This document shows, piece after piece, positions 16,704 to 26,856 of a stretch of DNA of 45,991 bases (the stretch's first letter is position 1; the number at the start of each line of letters is the position of its first letter). Where the stretch lies: contig JACKPA010000023.1 in assembly GCA_024233865.1 (NCBI GenBank), positions 1 to 45,991 on the forward strand, read 5' to 3'. The translations under genes were made by a program, and so were the position numbers. Origin of the DNA: Leptospiraceae bacterium (GTDB lineage Bacteria; Spirochaetota; Leptospiria; Leptospirales; Leptospiraceae). Below the pieces are notes generated by a model. The model made no database searches, was not told where the DNA came from, and was given only the letters and a program-made list of their open reading frames with translations.

Positions 16704-17795
16704 TTACACAACTACTCGATTTATAAAAATATTTACTTCTGTTCCCTGGGGAAGATGTTGGATTTCTAACTTTCCACCAAAAATTGTAATCAGTTGATTC
16801 GCTATATATAATCCTAAACCCATCCCTTGTTGCTCATACTTTGCCCTTTCAAATTGCTTAAATGCTTCTATTCTTTCCGGACTTTCATTGTGAAAGCCTA
16901 TACCCATATCAATAACTGTAATTTTGTATATAGTGGGATTTATACTTTTTCCCTTGATTTGAACTTTAGAATTTTTTTTGGAAAACTTAAACGCGTTGTC
17001 TATAATTTCACATAAAACTTTTGTGAGATATTCTGCTTGAAACAAAATTTTAGAGGGTTCAATATCTAATTCTATATCTTGCATTCTGTCGTATTTAGAT
17101 GCAATTTGATATACTATATCCGTTATAAAGTCATTGTTAAAATAAAGAGAAAGTTTGAGATTTTCTCCTTTTTCGAGTAAGGTTTTAGCATTTAACTTCT
17201 GAAACATAACCAGATTATCTAAAATTTTCTTGAGCCTGTTTCCGTTGTCATTAATAATTTGAGAATATTTGATTATATCTTCTTTGGAGAGTTTATCAAT
17301 ATATTGTGTTATCAAACTCGAAAAACCCAAAATACTATTTAGGGGAGTGCTGAATTCGTGCATGGAACTCCTACCAATTTCTTCCGTTAGTTTGGCGAGT
17401 TTGTCTTGAAATTCGATTTCTAAGGAATTTATTCTTTGAAGCCTTGCTTCTATGGTTGTCACCAATTCTTGGATAGAAAAAGGCTTTGTTACGTAATCAT
17501 CCGCTCCCAGTGCCATGCCTTTTCGAATATCGGTTCTATCAGACTTTGCCGTTAAAAAGATAAAAGGTATGTTTTTCAACTCTTGGTTGTTTTTGATTTT
17601 TTCCAAAACTTCAAAACCGTCAACTCCCGGCATCATTACATCACATAGAATGATATTTGGTTTATTAAAGATCGCTTTTGATATTCCTTCTACTCCATTT
17701 TCTGCTTCAATGACAGTGTAATTTTTGATACTTAATAATTCGGATATATTAGCTCTAAGCTTGCTATCGTCTTCAATTACCAAAATTTTCTTCAT
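16704..17795 (-). CDS. Response-regulator/histidine-kinase fusion (REC-HisKA-HATPase)
   Basis: The protein has 363 residues. The receiver domain (1-120) has acidic D9/D10, phosphoacceptor D52 (IILCDVMMPGVDG) and K104 (YVTKPFS). The kinase follows: dimerisation H-box SSMHEFSTPLNSILGFSSL with H146, N-box EIIDNAFKFSKK (N267), G1 DMGIGFH and G2 GMGLGLYIANQ. It has no membrane segment, so it is cytosolic. REC in front of the kinase suggests that phosphorylation of REC controls the kinase. It overlaps the preceding REC-kinase gene by 4 bases (ATGA) and so is made with it. The pair probably forms one relay. Confidence 0.93.
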   Translation of the reverse strand: MKKILVIEDDSKLRANISELLSIKNYTVIEAENGVEGISKAIFNKPNIILCDVMMPGVDGFEVLEKIKNNQELKNIPFIFLTAKSDRTDIRKGMALGADDYVTKPFSIQELVTTIEARLQRINSLEIEFQDKLAKLTEEIGRSSMHEFSTPLNSILGFSSLITQYIDKLSKEDIIKYSQIINDNGNRLKKILDNLVMFQKLNAKTLLEKGENLKLSLYFNNDFITDIVYQIASKYDRMQDIELDIEPSKILFQAEYLTKVLCEIIDNAFKFSKKNSKVQIKGKSINPTIYKITVIDMGIGFHNESPERIEAFKQFERAKYEQQGMGLGLYIANQLITIFGGKLEIQHLPQGTEVNIFINRVVV

Positions 17796-18961
17796 TCTTG
17801 TTCCTGTATCGTATTTTGATGAATTGGCAGCATTATTTTAAAAACGCTACCTTTGTTTAGTTTGCTTTTGAACTTTATTTGTCCGTTGTGTAATTCCACA
17901 AAGTCTTTTGTTATAGCCAAACCAAGACCTGTTCCTTGGTGATTTTCAGCATTTTTTGCCCTGTAATAAGAATTAAAAATATTTCTTTGTTCTTCTTGGG
18001 GAATACCGATTCCTCTGTCTGCGATTATGATAACTAATGCTTGCTTTTGAAACCGAATTCTCAAAATAGGAGATTCATCAGAGTATTTCATGGCATTGGA
18101 AAGAAGATTAAACAAAACGTGTTCCATTAGCTTTGTGTCTATCGTGATTTCTCTATTGTAACCAAATACTTGAAACTCTATGTGCTGGTTGTAAAGTTTA
18201 TTACTAAATCTATGGTGTATTACAAATTCACAGTAATCCACAAAAGAGACAGATTCTAAAATTGGAATGATACTTCTTTTTTCTACTATTCCATAAGTTA
18301 ATATATCTTCTACCAAAAGGTTCATGATTTCAATTTCTTCATGGATACTTTGAAAGTGCTTTTGAAAATAATCTTGTAATTTAACATCTAAGTTATACGA
18401 CTTAAATTCCAAGAGTTCTATGCTGGTTTTGACATTGGAAAGAGGGGTTTTAAATTGGTGAGAGATCATGGAAGTAAAGTTTGATTTGAGCATATTTAGT
18501 CCTCTTTCCTTTTCTAAGGCTTTTTTGACGCTTTGCAATTCTTGGCTATCTAAAGCCTGTTTAAGAATGTGTTTGAAATCCTCCGGGTCATAAGGTTTGG
18601 TAATAAACTTATAAATATTTGCTTTGTTGATGGCTTGTATGGTTGTTTCCATATCTGTGTAGGCGGTTACTAAGATGCGTACTGCATTCGGGAAGATAGA
18701 CATGGAACGTTCCAAAAACTCTACACCTGATAATTCCGGCATTCGTTGGTCGCTTACAATAATATGAATGGTTGACGATTCCGGAAGGGCTTGGATGAGT
18801 TCCAAAGCATTTTTGCCATTTGTGGCTTCAATAACTTCAAAATCATCTTTTACCATTTTTCGCAATGCTCTTCGATTTACTTCTTCGTCGTCCACAATTA
18901 AAATAGTATGTTTTTTAGCTTCTAACTTTTCTTGTTTTTTCTTCCTTAATTTTAAAGCCAT
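17792..18961 (-). CDS. Response-regulator/histidine-kinase fusion (REC-HisKA-HATPase)
   Basis: The protein has 389 residues. After a Lys-rich start, the receiver (18-140) has VDDEE, phosphoacceptor D71 (IIVSDQRMPELSG) and K122 (FITKPYD), close to the RpfG/CheY-like group. The kinase has SMISHQFKTPLSNVKTS with H168, N-box FNLLSNAMKYSD (N289), DRGIGIP (315-321) and GTGLGLAITKDF. It has no membrane or PAS segment. It is first of a two-gene overlapping unit with the similar kinase at 16704. Two soluble REC-kinases in tandem could exchange phosphate between them; no DNA-binding output is encoded beside them. Confidence 0.93.
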   Translation of the reverse strand: MALKLRKKKQEKLEAKKHTILIVDDEEVNRRALRKMVKDDFEVIEATNGKNALELIQALPESSTIHIIVSDQRMPELSGVEFLERSMSIFPNAVRILVTAYTDMETTIQAINKANIYKFITKPYDPEDFKHILKQALDSQELQSVKKALEKERGLNMLKSNFTSMISHQFKTPLSNVKTSIELLEFKSYNLDVKLQDYFQKHFQSIHEEIEIMNLLVEDILTYGIVEKRSIIPILESVSFVDYCEFVIHHRFSNKLYNQHIEFQVFGYNREITIDTKLMEHVLFNLLSNAMKYSDESPILRIRFQKQALVIIIADRGIGIPQEEQRNIFNSYYRAKNAENHQGTGLGLAITKDFVELHNGQIKFKSKLNKGSVFKIMLPIHQNTIQEQE

Positions 18962-19020
18962 ATATTTACCATACTTTTTAGTAAAACCATGTTAAGTTTT
19001 TTTGTCAATGAATTTTGTTT

Positions 19021-22000
19021 TTAGAAGATAAAAGATTGCGAAAAATGGCTTTCCACAAACTGTACCACATTTTCCAATGGTAATTTGTCGGGAGGAATAA
19101 AGGCGAGTCCTTCTCCTTTTTCTTCCATAAATCCTCTTAAAAAGATATAGTAAACTCCGCCAAAGTTTTTTTCATAAGAGTAGTTTTCTAGATGACGATC
19201 TAGCCATTTGTGCAGTGCTAAAGTATAAAAATTGTATTGGTAATCATAGCCTTCTTTTTGAATGTGGTTGCTTAATTCAAGAGATTGGTAAGAAGAAAGC
19301 GTATCGGTTTTCCAATCCAAGATATAAAACCGTTCTCCTACACAAAAAAGCAAATCGATTTCACCTTTTATAAATATGTCTTTGTGATGTTTGTCTTTAT
19401 TAAATACCGGGTAATAAAATTCCAATTCCGGACATTTATTATAAGCATCCAAATCAGCAAGGGATATATTGATTTCAGGAATAGTTGTTCGCAGTGTTTT
19501 GAACACCATATCAGCAATCAATTTTTTATAATCAACCTTCACTTTTTTATTAGAACCTTCTAATGTAATTTCTTTGTATTCTAACATTCCAAAATCTTTA
19601 AGTGTTTGTTGAATGAGTTTTTCTTCTTTTTCCAGTAGCATCTTGGAATCTTTTGCTTGTTTCACGAAAGAATAATCTATTTCTTCCAAAATTTTGTGCA
19701 CTACGTTTCCTGTTGTTTTCCCACTCGGAAGTTGGGGAAGTGCTTGTTCGGTTTCTTCTTCATTTTTTGCTTCATCATCCTTTATCAAAATTCGTAAACT
19801 TTCCAAGTCTTCCAAAGCAGTTTTTAGGTCTGTTCGTTTGCTTCCTTTGCTTTTTTTTTCATTGGAATAAGAAGTTAAATAAAGCGAGCGATTGCCAAAG
19901 TTTCCTACTTGTTCGGAAGAAATTAAAATATCTTGAAGTTCTTTTTCAAAATCTTCCCGGAAAATATTTGCCGTTGTCTCTTGCCTTTGTGATGGAGGAG
20001 CAGTATTATCCAAATTACGTGTTTCTAAAATGCTGTAAACCTCGTTTTCCATTTCAACTTCTGGTGTTAAAGAGTTGCATTTGCTTTCTAACAAAGGATA
20101 GATATGGGAAGAAAGAAACCCACCAACTCTGGACGCTTTGTAATAGGGGATATAGACTCTGAACATTGCTCTTGTTATGGCTACATAAAAAATACGATCA
20201 TTTTCTTCATCTTCTTCTTGTAAGTGTTGTTCTTTATATCGTGCTTGTTTCATTAGGTCATAGACGATTGAATTTTCCATATTGGAATCTTTGTGGAATT
20301 TGTAGTAGTTTGACTTTTTACCTTCCGTAAAACCACCAGCCAAAAAAACAATCGGATATTCCAACCCTTTGCTTGTGTGTATGGTCATTACCTTTATCTT
20401 TGGTTTTTCAGAATCCAAGTTTTCGGTATTTAGCTCTTCTTCCAACTCAATTTTGCTATTTTTCCAGTTTTGAAGTGTGTTAACTACTTCCTCAAATTCC
20501 AGATTTTTCTCAATTGCAGTTTGTTCCAGATTATGAAAGATTTGTCTGCTGTTGGCTAAGATTCGCTCTCCTCCAGGTCTTGCGATTTCTCGTATTTCAT
20601 ATCCGGTATCATGTAGCACTGAATGGAATAGTTTAGGATATTCCCGGTTTTGTGCCAAAAAGTTCCATTTTGTAAACAATTCTTTTACTGGATGATAAAT
20701 TGGAATTTCAGAATAAGAGGAAAGGGTTTCCAAAGGGATGGCAAAGAAGCCTGTAAGCAGAGCTTTCTTGAATGCTTCTTCGTTTGCGATATAACAAATG
20801 GCATGTAATAGGTAGTAGATTTGCAACGCTTCTGATGATTGGTAAATTCCTTGTTTTTTGTAAAAAGTGACCGGTATTTCCGCATTGCCTAACGAATCCA
20901 GTACGTCTTTTGCCTCGGATCGATTTCTTACCAAAACACAAATGTCACCGTAGTCCAATGGTTTGTCTTTTTTATTTTTGGATGAATAAACGATTTTTTC
21001 ATGACTCAAAATAGAGCGTATTTCTTTGGCAATAAATTCAGCATACCCCAAGCGTTTTTTTCCTCCAGAACTATTTTCAGAGAACTTTACAAGCACAATG
21101 GAAGTTCGTTTTTGTGGTGAGAAAGTAGTTTTCGTATCAGTTGGCGGTTGTATGTCTTGGTGAGATAGCGAACTAAAAGCATGCTTTGAGTTACTTGTCT
21201 GGAAAAGCCAATTGAATCCAGCAATCAGCTTTGGCGTAGAACGATAGTTGGTATTCAGGTTATAGAGATTGGCACCAAAGTTTTTTTGCATTTCCTTTTT
21301 GGCTGAATTGTAAGTATTGATGTCAGCTCCCCGAAAAGAATATATGGCTTGTTTTGGGTCGCCAATCACAAATAGTCTGTTTTCAATCGTATTGGCAAGG
21401 AATATGGTTTTGAATATTTCCCATTGTGTATTGTCCGTATCTTGAAACTCATCTACAAAGGCGTAGAGGTAGTCTTTTCGTAGTTTTTCCAAAAGTTCTT
21501 TCCCTGTTTCAGAATTGGTAATGGCACTTAGGACTTGTTCTAACATGTCTTCGTAACTTAGGTAACCGTTTTTCCTTTTGTATTCATTCAACCGTTTGTG
21601 TAGGTTAAAAATCGTATTAGATTGCAATTGAACTTTTAAACTGCCGTAGTCTATACTTTGCCTTAGCTCCTCTAATTTTTCCACCAACCTGTCTAACTGC
21701 GGAGTTGAGTGACCGGCTTTGTTAAATTTTCTTAAAACTTCAAAATGATTATCTTTTTGAAATGTCTTATCTATATTCAATAAATATTTAATAACTTCTG
21801 GTAGTAAGTCTACCTGGTTGGTACTTAGCTGGTAAATGATTTTAAAAACCGGTTTGATAATTTCCCTAATTCTTTTATTAACACTGTCTTTAGGAATATC
21901 CATCTTTTTATACATAACTACAAAATCGCTTGATTCCCAATCGGACTCGTCTATCTTGCCCAAAATGTCTTTTAATTCGTGTAAGATTTTTATATTGGCA

Positions 22001-22692
22001 TTTTGAAGTTCTCCAAGCTTTTCGGAAAAATTTGAAATTGGCTCTGGACACAAAGAATCTTGCTTTTTGAATTTGCCGGTAATTTCCAGAATAAGCTTTT
22101 CCCAATCTTCTTTTCCGAATCCTGATAGATTTAGTATGTCATACAATTTCTCTCCATACTCATGGTGCCAGTATTTTCGTTTCTCCTGGATATACAATTT
22201 TTGCAAAAGAGAAGAATCCTTTATTAGTTCCGAATGAAAAAGCTCACCATTTTCAAAAGAATAATCCCGCAATATTTTATTACAAAATCCATGAATCGTA
22301 AATACGGAAGCGGAATCAAAATGGTCTAAGCAATTTTTTAGATTATTTATAACTTTGGAAGTATCTAAAGGTATTTTGGCATTTTTAAGGAAATCGGATT
22401 TTTGCGGGTTATTTTCTAAAATTCTTTTTTCGGATTCTATCTTTTTTCGGATTCTGTTTTTTAATTCTCCGGTAGCTTTTTCCGTAAAAGTGACGATCAA
22501 AATTTTAGAAAGGGAAAGTGGGTTTCCCAGAGTAGCAAACTTTTCAAACAAAAGCCTTACTACAAGATTTTCAAGGGTAAAGGTCTTTCCTGTTCCAGCA
22601 GATGCTTCTATAATCCCATGTTTATCGAGGTCAAGACGGAAAGGAGAGTCCAAATTTTCCTGATTAGTTTTTTCCAGTATTTCTGTTTGCAT
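19021..22692 (-). CDS. recB: RecB-like UvrD/Rep helicase-nuclease (exonuclease V beta subunit)
   Basis: The protein has 1223 residues, close to RecB. SF1 helicase motifs: ASAGTGKTFTL (Walker A, 30-40), LIVTFTEKATGEL (Ia, 65-77), DEFQDTD (Walker B, 414-420), GDPKQAIYSFRGAD (III), TIHTSKGLEYPIVFLAG (V) and FYVAITRAM (VI). The C-terminal PD-(D/E)XK nuclease has GEIDLLF (1110-1116) and YILDWKTD with D1126 and K1128, matching the RecB nuclease. It would unwind and degrade or process double-strand breaks. recC and recD are not adjacent on either side, so the partners must be elsewhere. Confidence 0.9.
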   Translation of the reverse strand: MQTEILEKTNQENLDSPFRLDLDKHGIIEASAGTGKTFTLENLVVRLLFEKFATLGNPLSLSKILIVTFTEKATGELKNRIRKKIESEKRILENNPQKSDFLKNAKIPLDTSKVINNLKNCLDHFDSASVFTIHGFCNKILRDYSFENGELFHSELIKDSSLLQKLYIQEKRKYWHHEYGEKLYDILNLSGFGKEDWEKLILEITGKFKKQDSLCPEPISNFSEKLGELQNANIKILHELKDILGKIDESDWESSDFVVMYKKMDIPKDSVNKRIREIIKPVFKIIYQLSTNQVDLLPEVIKYLLNIDKTFQKDNHFEVLRKFNKAGHSTPQLDRLVEKLEELRQSIDYGSLKVQLQSNTIFNLHKRLNEYKRKNGYLSYEDMLEQVLSAITNSETGKELLEKLRKDYLYAFVDEFQDTDNTQWEIFKTIFLANTIENRLFVIGDPKQAIYSFRGADINTYNSAKKEMQKNFGANLYNLNTNYRSTPKLIAGFNWLFQTSNSKHAFSSLSHQDIQPPTDTKTTFSPQKRTSIVLVKFSENSSGGKKRLGYAEFIAKEIRSILSHEKIVYSSKNKKDKPLDYGDICVLVRNRSEAKDVLDSLGNAEIPVTFYKKQGIYQSSEALQIYYLLHAICYIANEEAFKKALLTGFFAIPLETLSSYSEIPIYHPVKELFTKWNFLAQNREYPKLFHSVLHDTGYEIREIARPGGERILANSRQIFHNLEQTAIEKNLEFEEVVNTLQNWKNSKIELEEELNTENLDSEKPKIKVMTIHTSKGLEYPIVFLAGGFTEGKKSNYYKFHKDSNMENSIVYDLMKQARYKEQHLQEEDEENDRIFYVAITRAMFRVYIPYYKASRVGGFLSSHIYPLLESKCNSLTPEVEMENEVYSILETRNLDNTAPPSQRQETTANIFREDFEKELQDILISSEQVGNFGNRSLYLTSYSNEKKSKGSKRTDLKTALEDLESLRILIKDDEAKNEEETEQALPQLPSGKTTGNVVHKILEEIDYSFVKQAKDSKMLLEKEEKLIQQTLKDFGMLEYKEITLEGSNKKVKVDYKKLIADMVFKTLRTTIPEINISLADLDAYNKCPELEFYYPVFNKDKHHKDIFIKGEIDLLFCVGERFYILDWKTDTLSSYQSLELSNHIQKEGYDYQYNFYTLALHKWLDRHLENYSYEKNFGGVYYIFLRGFMEEKGEGLAFIPPDKLPLENVVQFVESHFSQSFIF

Positions 22693-22787
22693 ATAGAATT
22701 TTTATAAATGACCTTTTGTAAAGGATTAACTGAATGTTTTTACCACTCAAGAAATTTTACAAGAGATTTTTTCTTATTTTTGAAAAA

Positions 22788-25067
22788 CTAATTAAATTTA
22801 TCAGATAAGTCTTCTTTCAATTTTAACATTTTTGCGTTGTCTGGGTTGGCGGTTAAGAAATCTTCCACAATCTTCAAGGCTCTGTTAAAATTAGATTCCA
22901 ATTTATAAAGGGTGATTAGATGTGAGATATACTTTTCATTTGTAGGTTCTCTAAGTCTCAATCGCTCGGCAATTTCAATAGCAAGCTTCAACTCACCGGA
23001 TTTTTTAAAGCATACGGAAGCAGCATAAATTGTCTTTTGGTCTCCCGGCTCCAAGTCAATAATTCTTAACAGATGATTACCAGCCTTGTCAAATCTTTCG
23101 GAGTTGTAGTAATAATTGCTTAAAATTTTCAATGCTCGTAAATCTTGGGGATATTCCAACAGGTGATTTTCGAGTAGAGATTGAACTTCTAATCCGTTTC
23201 CTTGTTTGATAGATTGTCTGGCTTGGATGATTTCCGGTAGTGGCTCCAGGGAGGTAGAGTCCGGTTTTCCCGGTTGATAACTTATTTTGAGTAAAGACAA
23301 ATCATCCGTTAGTTCTCCTAATTTTTCAATTTCATGTTTTATATTAGGAAGTTCTCCTTGTCCATTTTCAACGCAGTTCAGGAAAAGGGTTTCGTCTTCA
23401 TTGATTTTTCTCACACTGTGATTATCTATATTAATCATTATATCGTCTCTGCCGTCCGAACCTATTATAATGGAATCACCTGCTTGCATAGGATAGACTT
23501 GTACGGAAATTAAGCCTTCCATTCCAACAATACCAATTTTTCGCAAAAGCAATTGTGTTTCGATAAAACTGGCTTTTTGATTACTGTACAAAACCGTCCA
23601 AGGATGTTCCGCATTTATGAAGTAAACAAATCCACAATCTTCGTCTACCAAGCCCATAACAAGAGAAACCAGCATCGAACCTTCAAAACTCACAAAGGTT
23701 TTGTGTAGCTCCAAGAACGTGTTTTTAATCCACCTTTCAGGGTAAAGGTTTTTATCTTTTTCTGAAAATTTGGTTCTTTCGATAATAGATAGAAAAACCG
23801 CCCCTAAAACAAGGGCACCACCAGCTCCTTGCATGGATTTACCCATTGCGTCCGCATTTAGGAAAGTTGTATAGTTTTTTCCTTTGAGTTGTATACTATA
23901 AGCTATACATATATCTCCACCTAACTCCATTTTTCTGTTTTTAAATTCAAAGGATTTTTTCTGCTGTACTAGCATACTGATTTTTACGTCTTTGTTATGT
24001 GCATAATTTCCGGCAAGGGGTTTGAGGAGTAGGGAAGTCAAAAAGTAATCTCCGTCTTGCTGTTTTTTTAGTGCTTCTACTTTATTCAGAGAATCTTTTA
24101 GAGCAATGGTTCTTTCTTCGATCTTTTCTTCCAGATTGTGTTGGTAGTCCTTTATTGTTTTGGATGCGTTATTGATTCCATTAGCAACCCTTATGAATTC
24201 GGAATCCAAAGACTTGCTAAAAAGCAAACCTTTTCCTCCTTTTCTGAGTTCATTCATGGTGGATTCAATATCTTTTAAAGAAGTATATATCTGATGGAAT
24301 AGGAGATATGCCATAAAAATGGCTACAACCAAAGCCAAAGCAGAGAAATTGATAATGGAATTGATCTTGTCTTTGTTATAATAGATTAAACTGCCTTCCA
24401 CATAGATCGTGATGATAAAGAGAACCAGAAAAAATGCAATTTTAAGCCGAACGGTAGACAAAGGTTTTTCTATGTATGGGATTTTTTGTTCATACATTTC
24501 TTGTTTACACAAAGATCGCATCGTTCCGGTTGTAATTTCCCCAACTACGAGACTAAAACCACCATGTATAAAAGAAAATATTACATCCATCATAAGACCT
24601 TGCACAATCAATCGAGGTGAAATTGTAATGGAGTGGTGAGCCGCAAAAAAAATGGAAGCAATCACAATCTGTGCCCAAAATACGGCTGTGATAGAATTGT
24701 TAATGGGTAGGAACATAAGGGCGTTATGGAGTTCCAAATATTCTTTGATGGAAAGGTTGTTTTTAATTTCAGGACGTTTTTTTGTTGTGATAAACTTGTT
24801 TGCCGTGCGAACAGATTTTGTAAAACCCCAAAAACCTAGCTTTGCAAAAACTCCAAACTGGGTAGCGTGGGCGATCCAAGCTACAATAGATGACAGAACA
24901 AGGGCATTCACCATTTCCTCCGATAAAGGAAACTTTGTTGCCTTTGCATAATAGACTCCAAAAACGATGGCTGCAATGGCAGAAATTCCGGAAGACAAAG
25001 CTACCGCAGTGCTATAAGAAAACCATCTGGAAACCAGTATAAAAAACCGATTTATGAAATTGTACAT
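22788..25067 (-). CDS. Membrane SpoIIE-type PP2C phosphatase with C-terminal TPRs
   Basis: The protein has 759 residues. The first ~280 residues hold six to seven membrane helices, then a HAMP-like linker and coiled coil (DYQHNLEEKIEERTIALKDSLNKVEALKK). The PP2C/SpoIIE domain (~370-600) has MELGGDICIAYSI and LNADAMGKSMQGAGGALVLGAVF, plus GSDGRDD near its end, the metal-binding Asp/Gly signature. TPR-like repeats finish the protein (LSNYYYNSERFDKAGNHLL). Such enzymes dephosphorylate anti-anti-sigma (STAS) proteins. ATG 25067 with an AGAGGA site seven bases upstream is preferred to TTG 25070. The promoter region faces the MFS gene. Confidence 0.88.
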   Translation of the reverse strand: MYNFINRFFILVSRWFSYSTAVALSSGISAIAAIVFGVYYAKATKFPLSEEMVNALVLSSIVAWIAHATQFGVFAKLGFWGFTKSVRTANKFITTKKRPEIKNNLSIKEYLELHNALMFLPINNSITAVFWAQIVIASIFFAAHHSITISPRLIVQGLMMDVIFSFIHGGFSLVVGEITTGTMRSLCKQEMYEQKIPYIEKPLSTVRLKIAFFLVLFIITIYVEGSLIYYNKDKINSIINFSALALVVAIFMAYLLFHQIYTSLKDIESTMNELRKGGKGLLFSKSLDSEFIRVANGINNASKTIKDYQHNLEEKIEERTIALKDSLNKVEALKKQQDGDYFLTSLLLKPLAGNYAHNKDVKISMLVQQKKSFEFKNRKMELGGDICIAYSIQLKGKNYTTFLNADAMGKSMQGAGGALVLGAVFLSIIERTKFSEKDKNLYPERWIKNTFLELHKTFVSFEGSMLVSLVMGLVDEDCGFVYFINAEHPWTVLYSNQKASFIETQLLLRKIGIVGMEGLISVQVYPMQAGDSIIIGSDGRDDIMINIDNHSVRKINEDETLFLNCVENGQGELPNIKHEIEKLGELTDDLSLLKISYQPGKPDSTSLEPLPEIIQARQSIKQGNGLEVQSLLENHLLEYPQDLRALKILSNYYYNSERFDKAGNHLLRIIDLEPGDQKTIYAASVCFKKSGELKLAIEIAERLRLREPTNEKYISHLITLYKLESNFNRALKIVEDFLTANPDNAKMLKLKEDLSDKFN

Positions 25068-25070
25068 CAA

Positions 25071-25407
25071 AATTTCCTCTCTTTATACCATTTACACTTC
25101 GACTTAGCTCAAGTGCGTCGCTATGCTCAAGGAACGGGAACCCTGCATTGATTCCTTTTTGTCAACTCCCAAAGGCATTGCAAACAAAAATTAAATGCTC
25201 TTCAACAAGCTTTTAGCAGAGGAAATCAATATGCCATGGAAGGCATTTACCCAAGGTTATAAAATACAGGTTTTATCTATTAATAATTAATCTAAAATTC
25301 AAATTCAAGATTCCTCTCAACACTTTGGAATTAAAATAAAAAAAATTTTGACATTTCTTGACCAGAAAAAAATTATTATATTCAAAATAAATTAGAATGA
25401 GTATTAC
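25071..25407. other. 337-base gene-free divergent region
   Basis: It contains a TTCGAC-type repeat at about 25095-25140 (cttcgacttagctcaagtgcg... atgctcaaggaac), a short atgcc-atggaa-ggcat palindrome near 25230-25247, and the MFS promoter near 25348. A short open stretch ending near 25262 (ALQQAFSRGNQYAMEGIYPRL) may be a degraded gene tail; I could not assign it. Confidence 0.55.
25348..25376 (+). promoter_or_regulatory. Putative sigma-70 promoter of the MFS gene
   Basis: TTGACA (25348-25353), a perfect -35 box, stands 17 bases before AATTAT (25371-25376), a weak -10. The predicted start lies about 25 bases upstream of the ATG at 25408. Confidence 0.5.
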
Positions 25408-26787
25408 ATGAGTGTACAATCTTTGAGCTTAAGCAGGCAAATCGCCTATGCGATTGGTCAACTAGGATGGTCAATATTAATCAATATTATCGGGACTTGG
25501 CTTGTATATTTTTACTTGCCACCCAAAGAAGCTGGTCTTCCTATCCTGATTATGGATACGGCAATTTTTGTTATTTTTAATGTGATTGGTCTTGTTTCTG
25601 CTGTAGGTCGTTTATGGGATGCCGTAACAGACCCATACATCGCCAATAAAAGCGATATGGCAAATACACGCTGGGGTAGGAGGGTTCCATTTTTAGCAGT
25701 TGGAGCTTTGCCGGCAGCATTTTTTTGTGCCTTAGTGTTTATGCCGCCGGATTCTAGCGTTTCTACCTTGAATTTAGCATGGATGATCGGTGCTCTTTTG
25801 CTGTTTTATTTATTTCTTACGATTTATGTAACTCCTTATTTTGCATTAATACCAGAACTTGGGCATAACCCGACCGAACGACTGAATATTTCTACTTACA
25901 TATCTGTAACTTATTTCTTAGGAATCGCAATTGCTGCCCAAGCTCCTAATATTTGGAATACGCTAATGGATGAGCAAACTTTGGGTTTGTCTAAAGTCGC
26001 AGCTATTCAATGGACCTTAGGGATATTATGTTTCTTTGCCTTGATTTGTATGTATTTTCCCGTATTTGCAATCAATGAAAAAAAATACTGCGAATCCATT
26101 CCATCAACAATACCTTTTAAAGAATCCCTTATACTTACCTTTAAAAATAAGAGCTTTTTGGTTTTTGCACTCTCCGACTTTGCTTATTTCTTGAGTTTGA
26201 CCATTTTGCAATCCGGTTTGATCTATTACGTTACCATTTTACTTAGCAAAGAAGACAAGTTATCTGGTACGTTGTTTGTTGTTATGGGTGTTTTTTCGTT
26301 TATTTTATACCCAATAGTCAATTTATTGGCTAAAAAAGTTGGAAAAAAACCGATGGTTATATTGGGACTGTTTGTATTTTTATCCGTATTTGTTTTTGTA
26401 TTTTTTCTTGGTTTTTCTTGGATGCCAATTCCACCTATTGTTCAGGCTTACTTGATCGTGATTGTTGCCGCAATCCCAATGGCAATTCTGGGAATTTTAC
26501 CAAACGCTATTCTGGCAGATATTGCTGAATTGGACGGAATCAAAACAGGTTCCAAACGGGAAGGGCTTTTTTATGCAGGACGCACGTTTATGCAAAAAGC
26601 GGGACAAACGATAGGAATTTTGATATTCAGTAGTCTGCTTCTTCTTGGTAGAGACGCAGCGGACCCAATGGGTATTCGATTGACTGGCCCGGCAGCTGCC
26701 ATTTTTTGCTTTTTGGCAATACTATTTTTTAGTAAATACGACGAGAAAAATACCTTAAAAGAAATAGAAACCTCTAAGCAGAAATAA
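25408..26787 (+). CDS. MFS transporter of the GPH (MelB-like) sugar:cation symporter family
   Basis: The protein has 459 residues with about twelve hydrophobic helices. The helix II signature RLWDAVTDPYIANKSD (68-83) with D71 and D75, followed by TRWGRRVPFL, matches the MelB group, where the two Asp residues bind the coupling Na+/H+. The second half has the matching GxKxG-like block (AELDGIKTGSKREGLFYAG). It is likely to import a glycoside or related solute by cation symport; substrate unknown. It is transcribed alone, divergently from the SpoIIE phosphatase, and followed by a nest of palindromic repeats. Confidence 0.87.
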   Translation: MSVQSLSLSRQIAYAIGQLGWSILINIIGTWLVYFYLPPKEAGLPILIMDTAIFVIFNVIGLVSAVGRLWDAVTDPYIANKSDMANTRWGRRVPFLAVGALPAAFFCALVFMPPDSSVSTLNLAWMIGALLLFYLFLTIYVTPYFALIPELGHNPTERLNISTYISVTYFLGIAIAAQAPNIWNTLMDEQTLGLSKVAAIQWTLGILCFFALICMYFPVFAINEKKYCESIPSTIPFKESLILTFKNKSFLVFALSDFAYFLSLTILQSGLIYYVTILLSKEDKLSGTLFVVMGVFSFILYPIVNLLAKKVGKKPMVILGLFVFLSVFVFVFFLGFSWMPIPPIVQAYLIVIVAAIPMAILGILPNAILADIAELDGIKTGSKREGLFYAGRTFMQKAGQTIGILIFSSLLLLGRDAADPMGIRLTGPAAAIFCFLAILFFSKYDEKNTLKEIETSKQK

Positions 26788-26803
26788 TTGATGGGTTTCG
26801 TAA

Positions 26804-26830
26804 GGGCAATCCTGTGGTTGCTCTTATAAA
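26804..26830. repeat. GGGCAATCC...GGTTGC hairpin repeat, second copy
   Basis: gggcaatcctgtggttgctcttataaatata follows the MFS gene and matches the unit at 967-1010, including the tataaatata tail. The stem is interrupted by one change (ttgctc for ttgccc). Confidence 0.55.
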
Positions 26831-26856
26831 TATACACGAATCAGTTTGATTTTCGG

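Noticed and set aside
25180..25262. Possible gene tail ending QYAMEGIYPRL
   Set aside because: The stretch is too short, has no start, and I recognise no family, so it is only mentioned as part of the gap.
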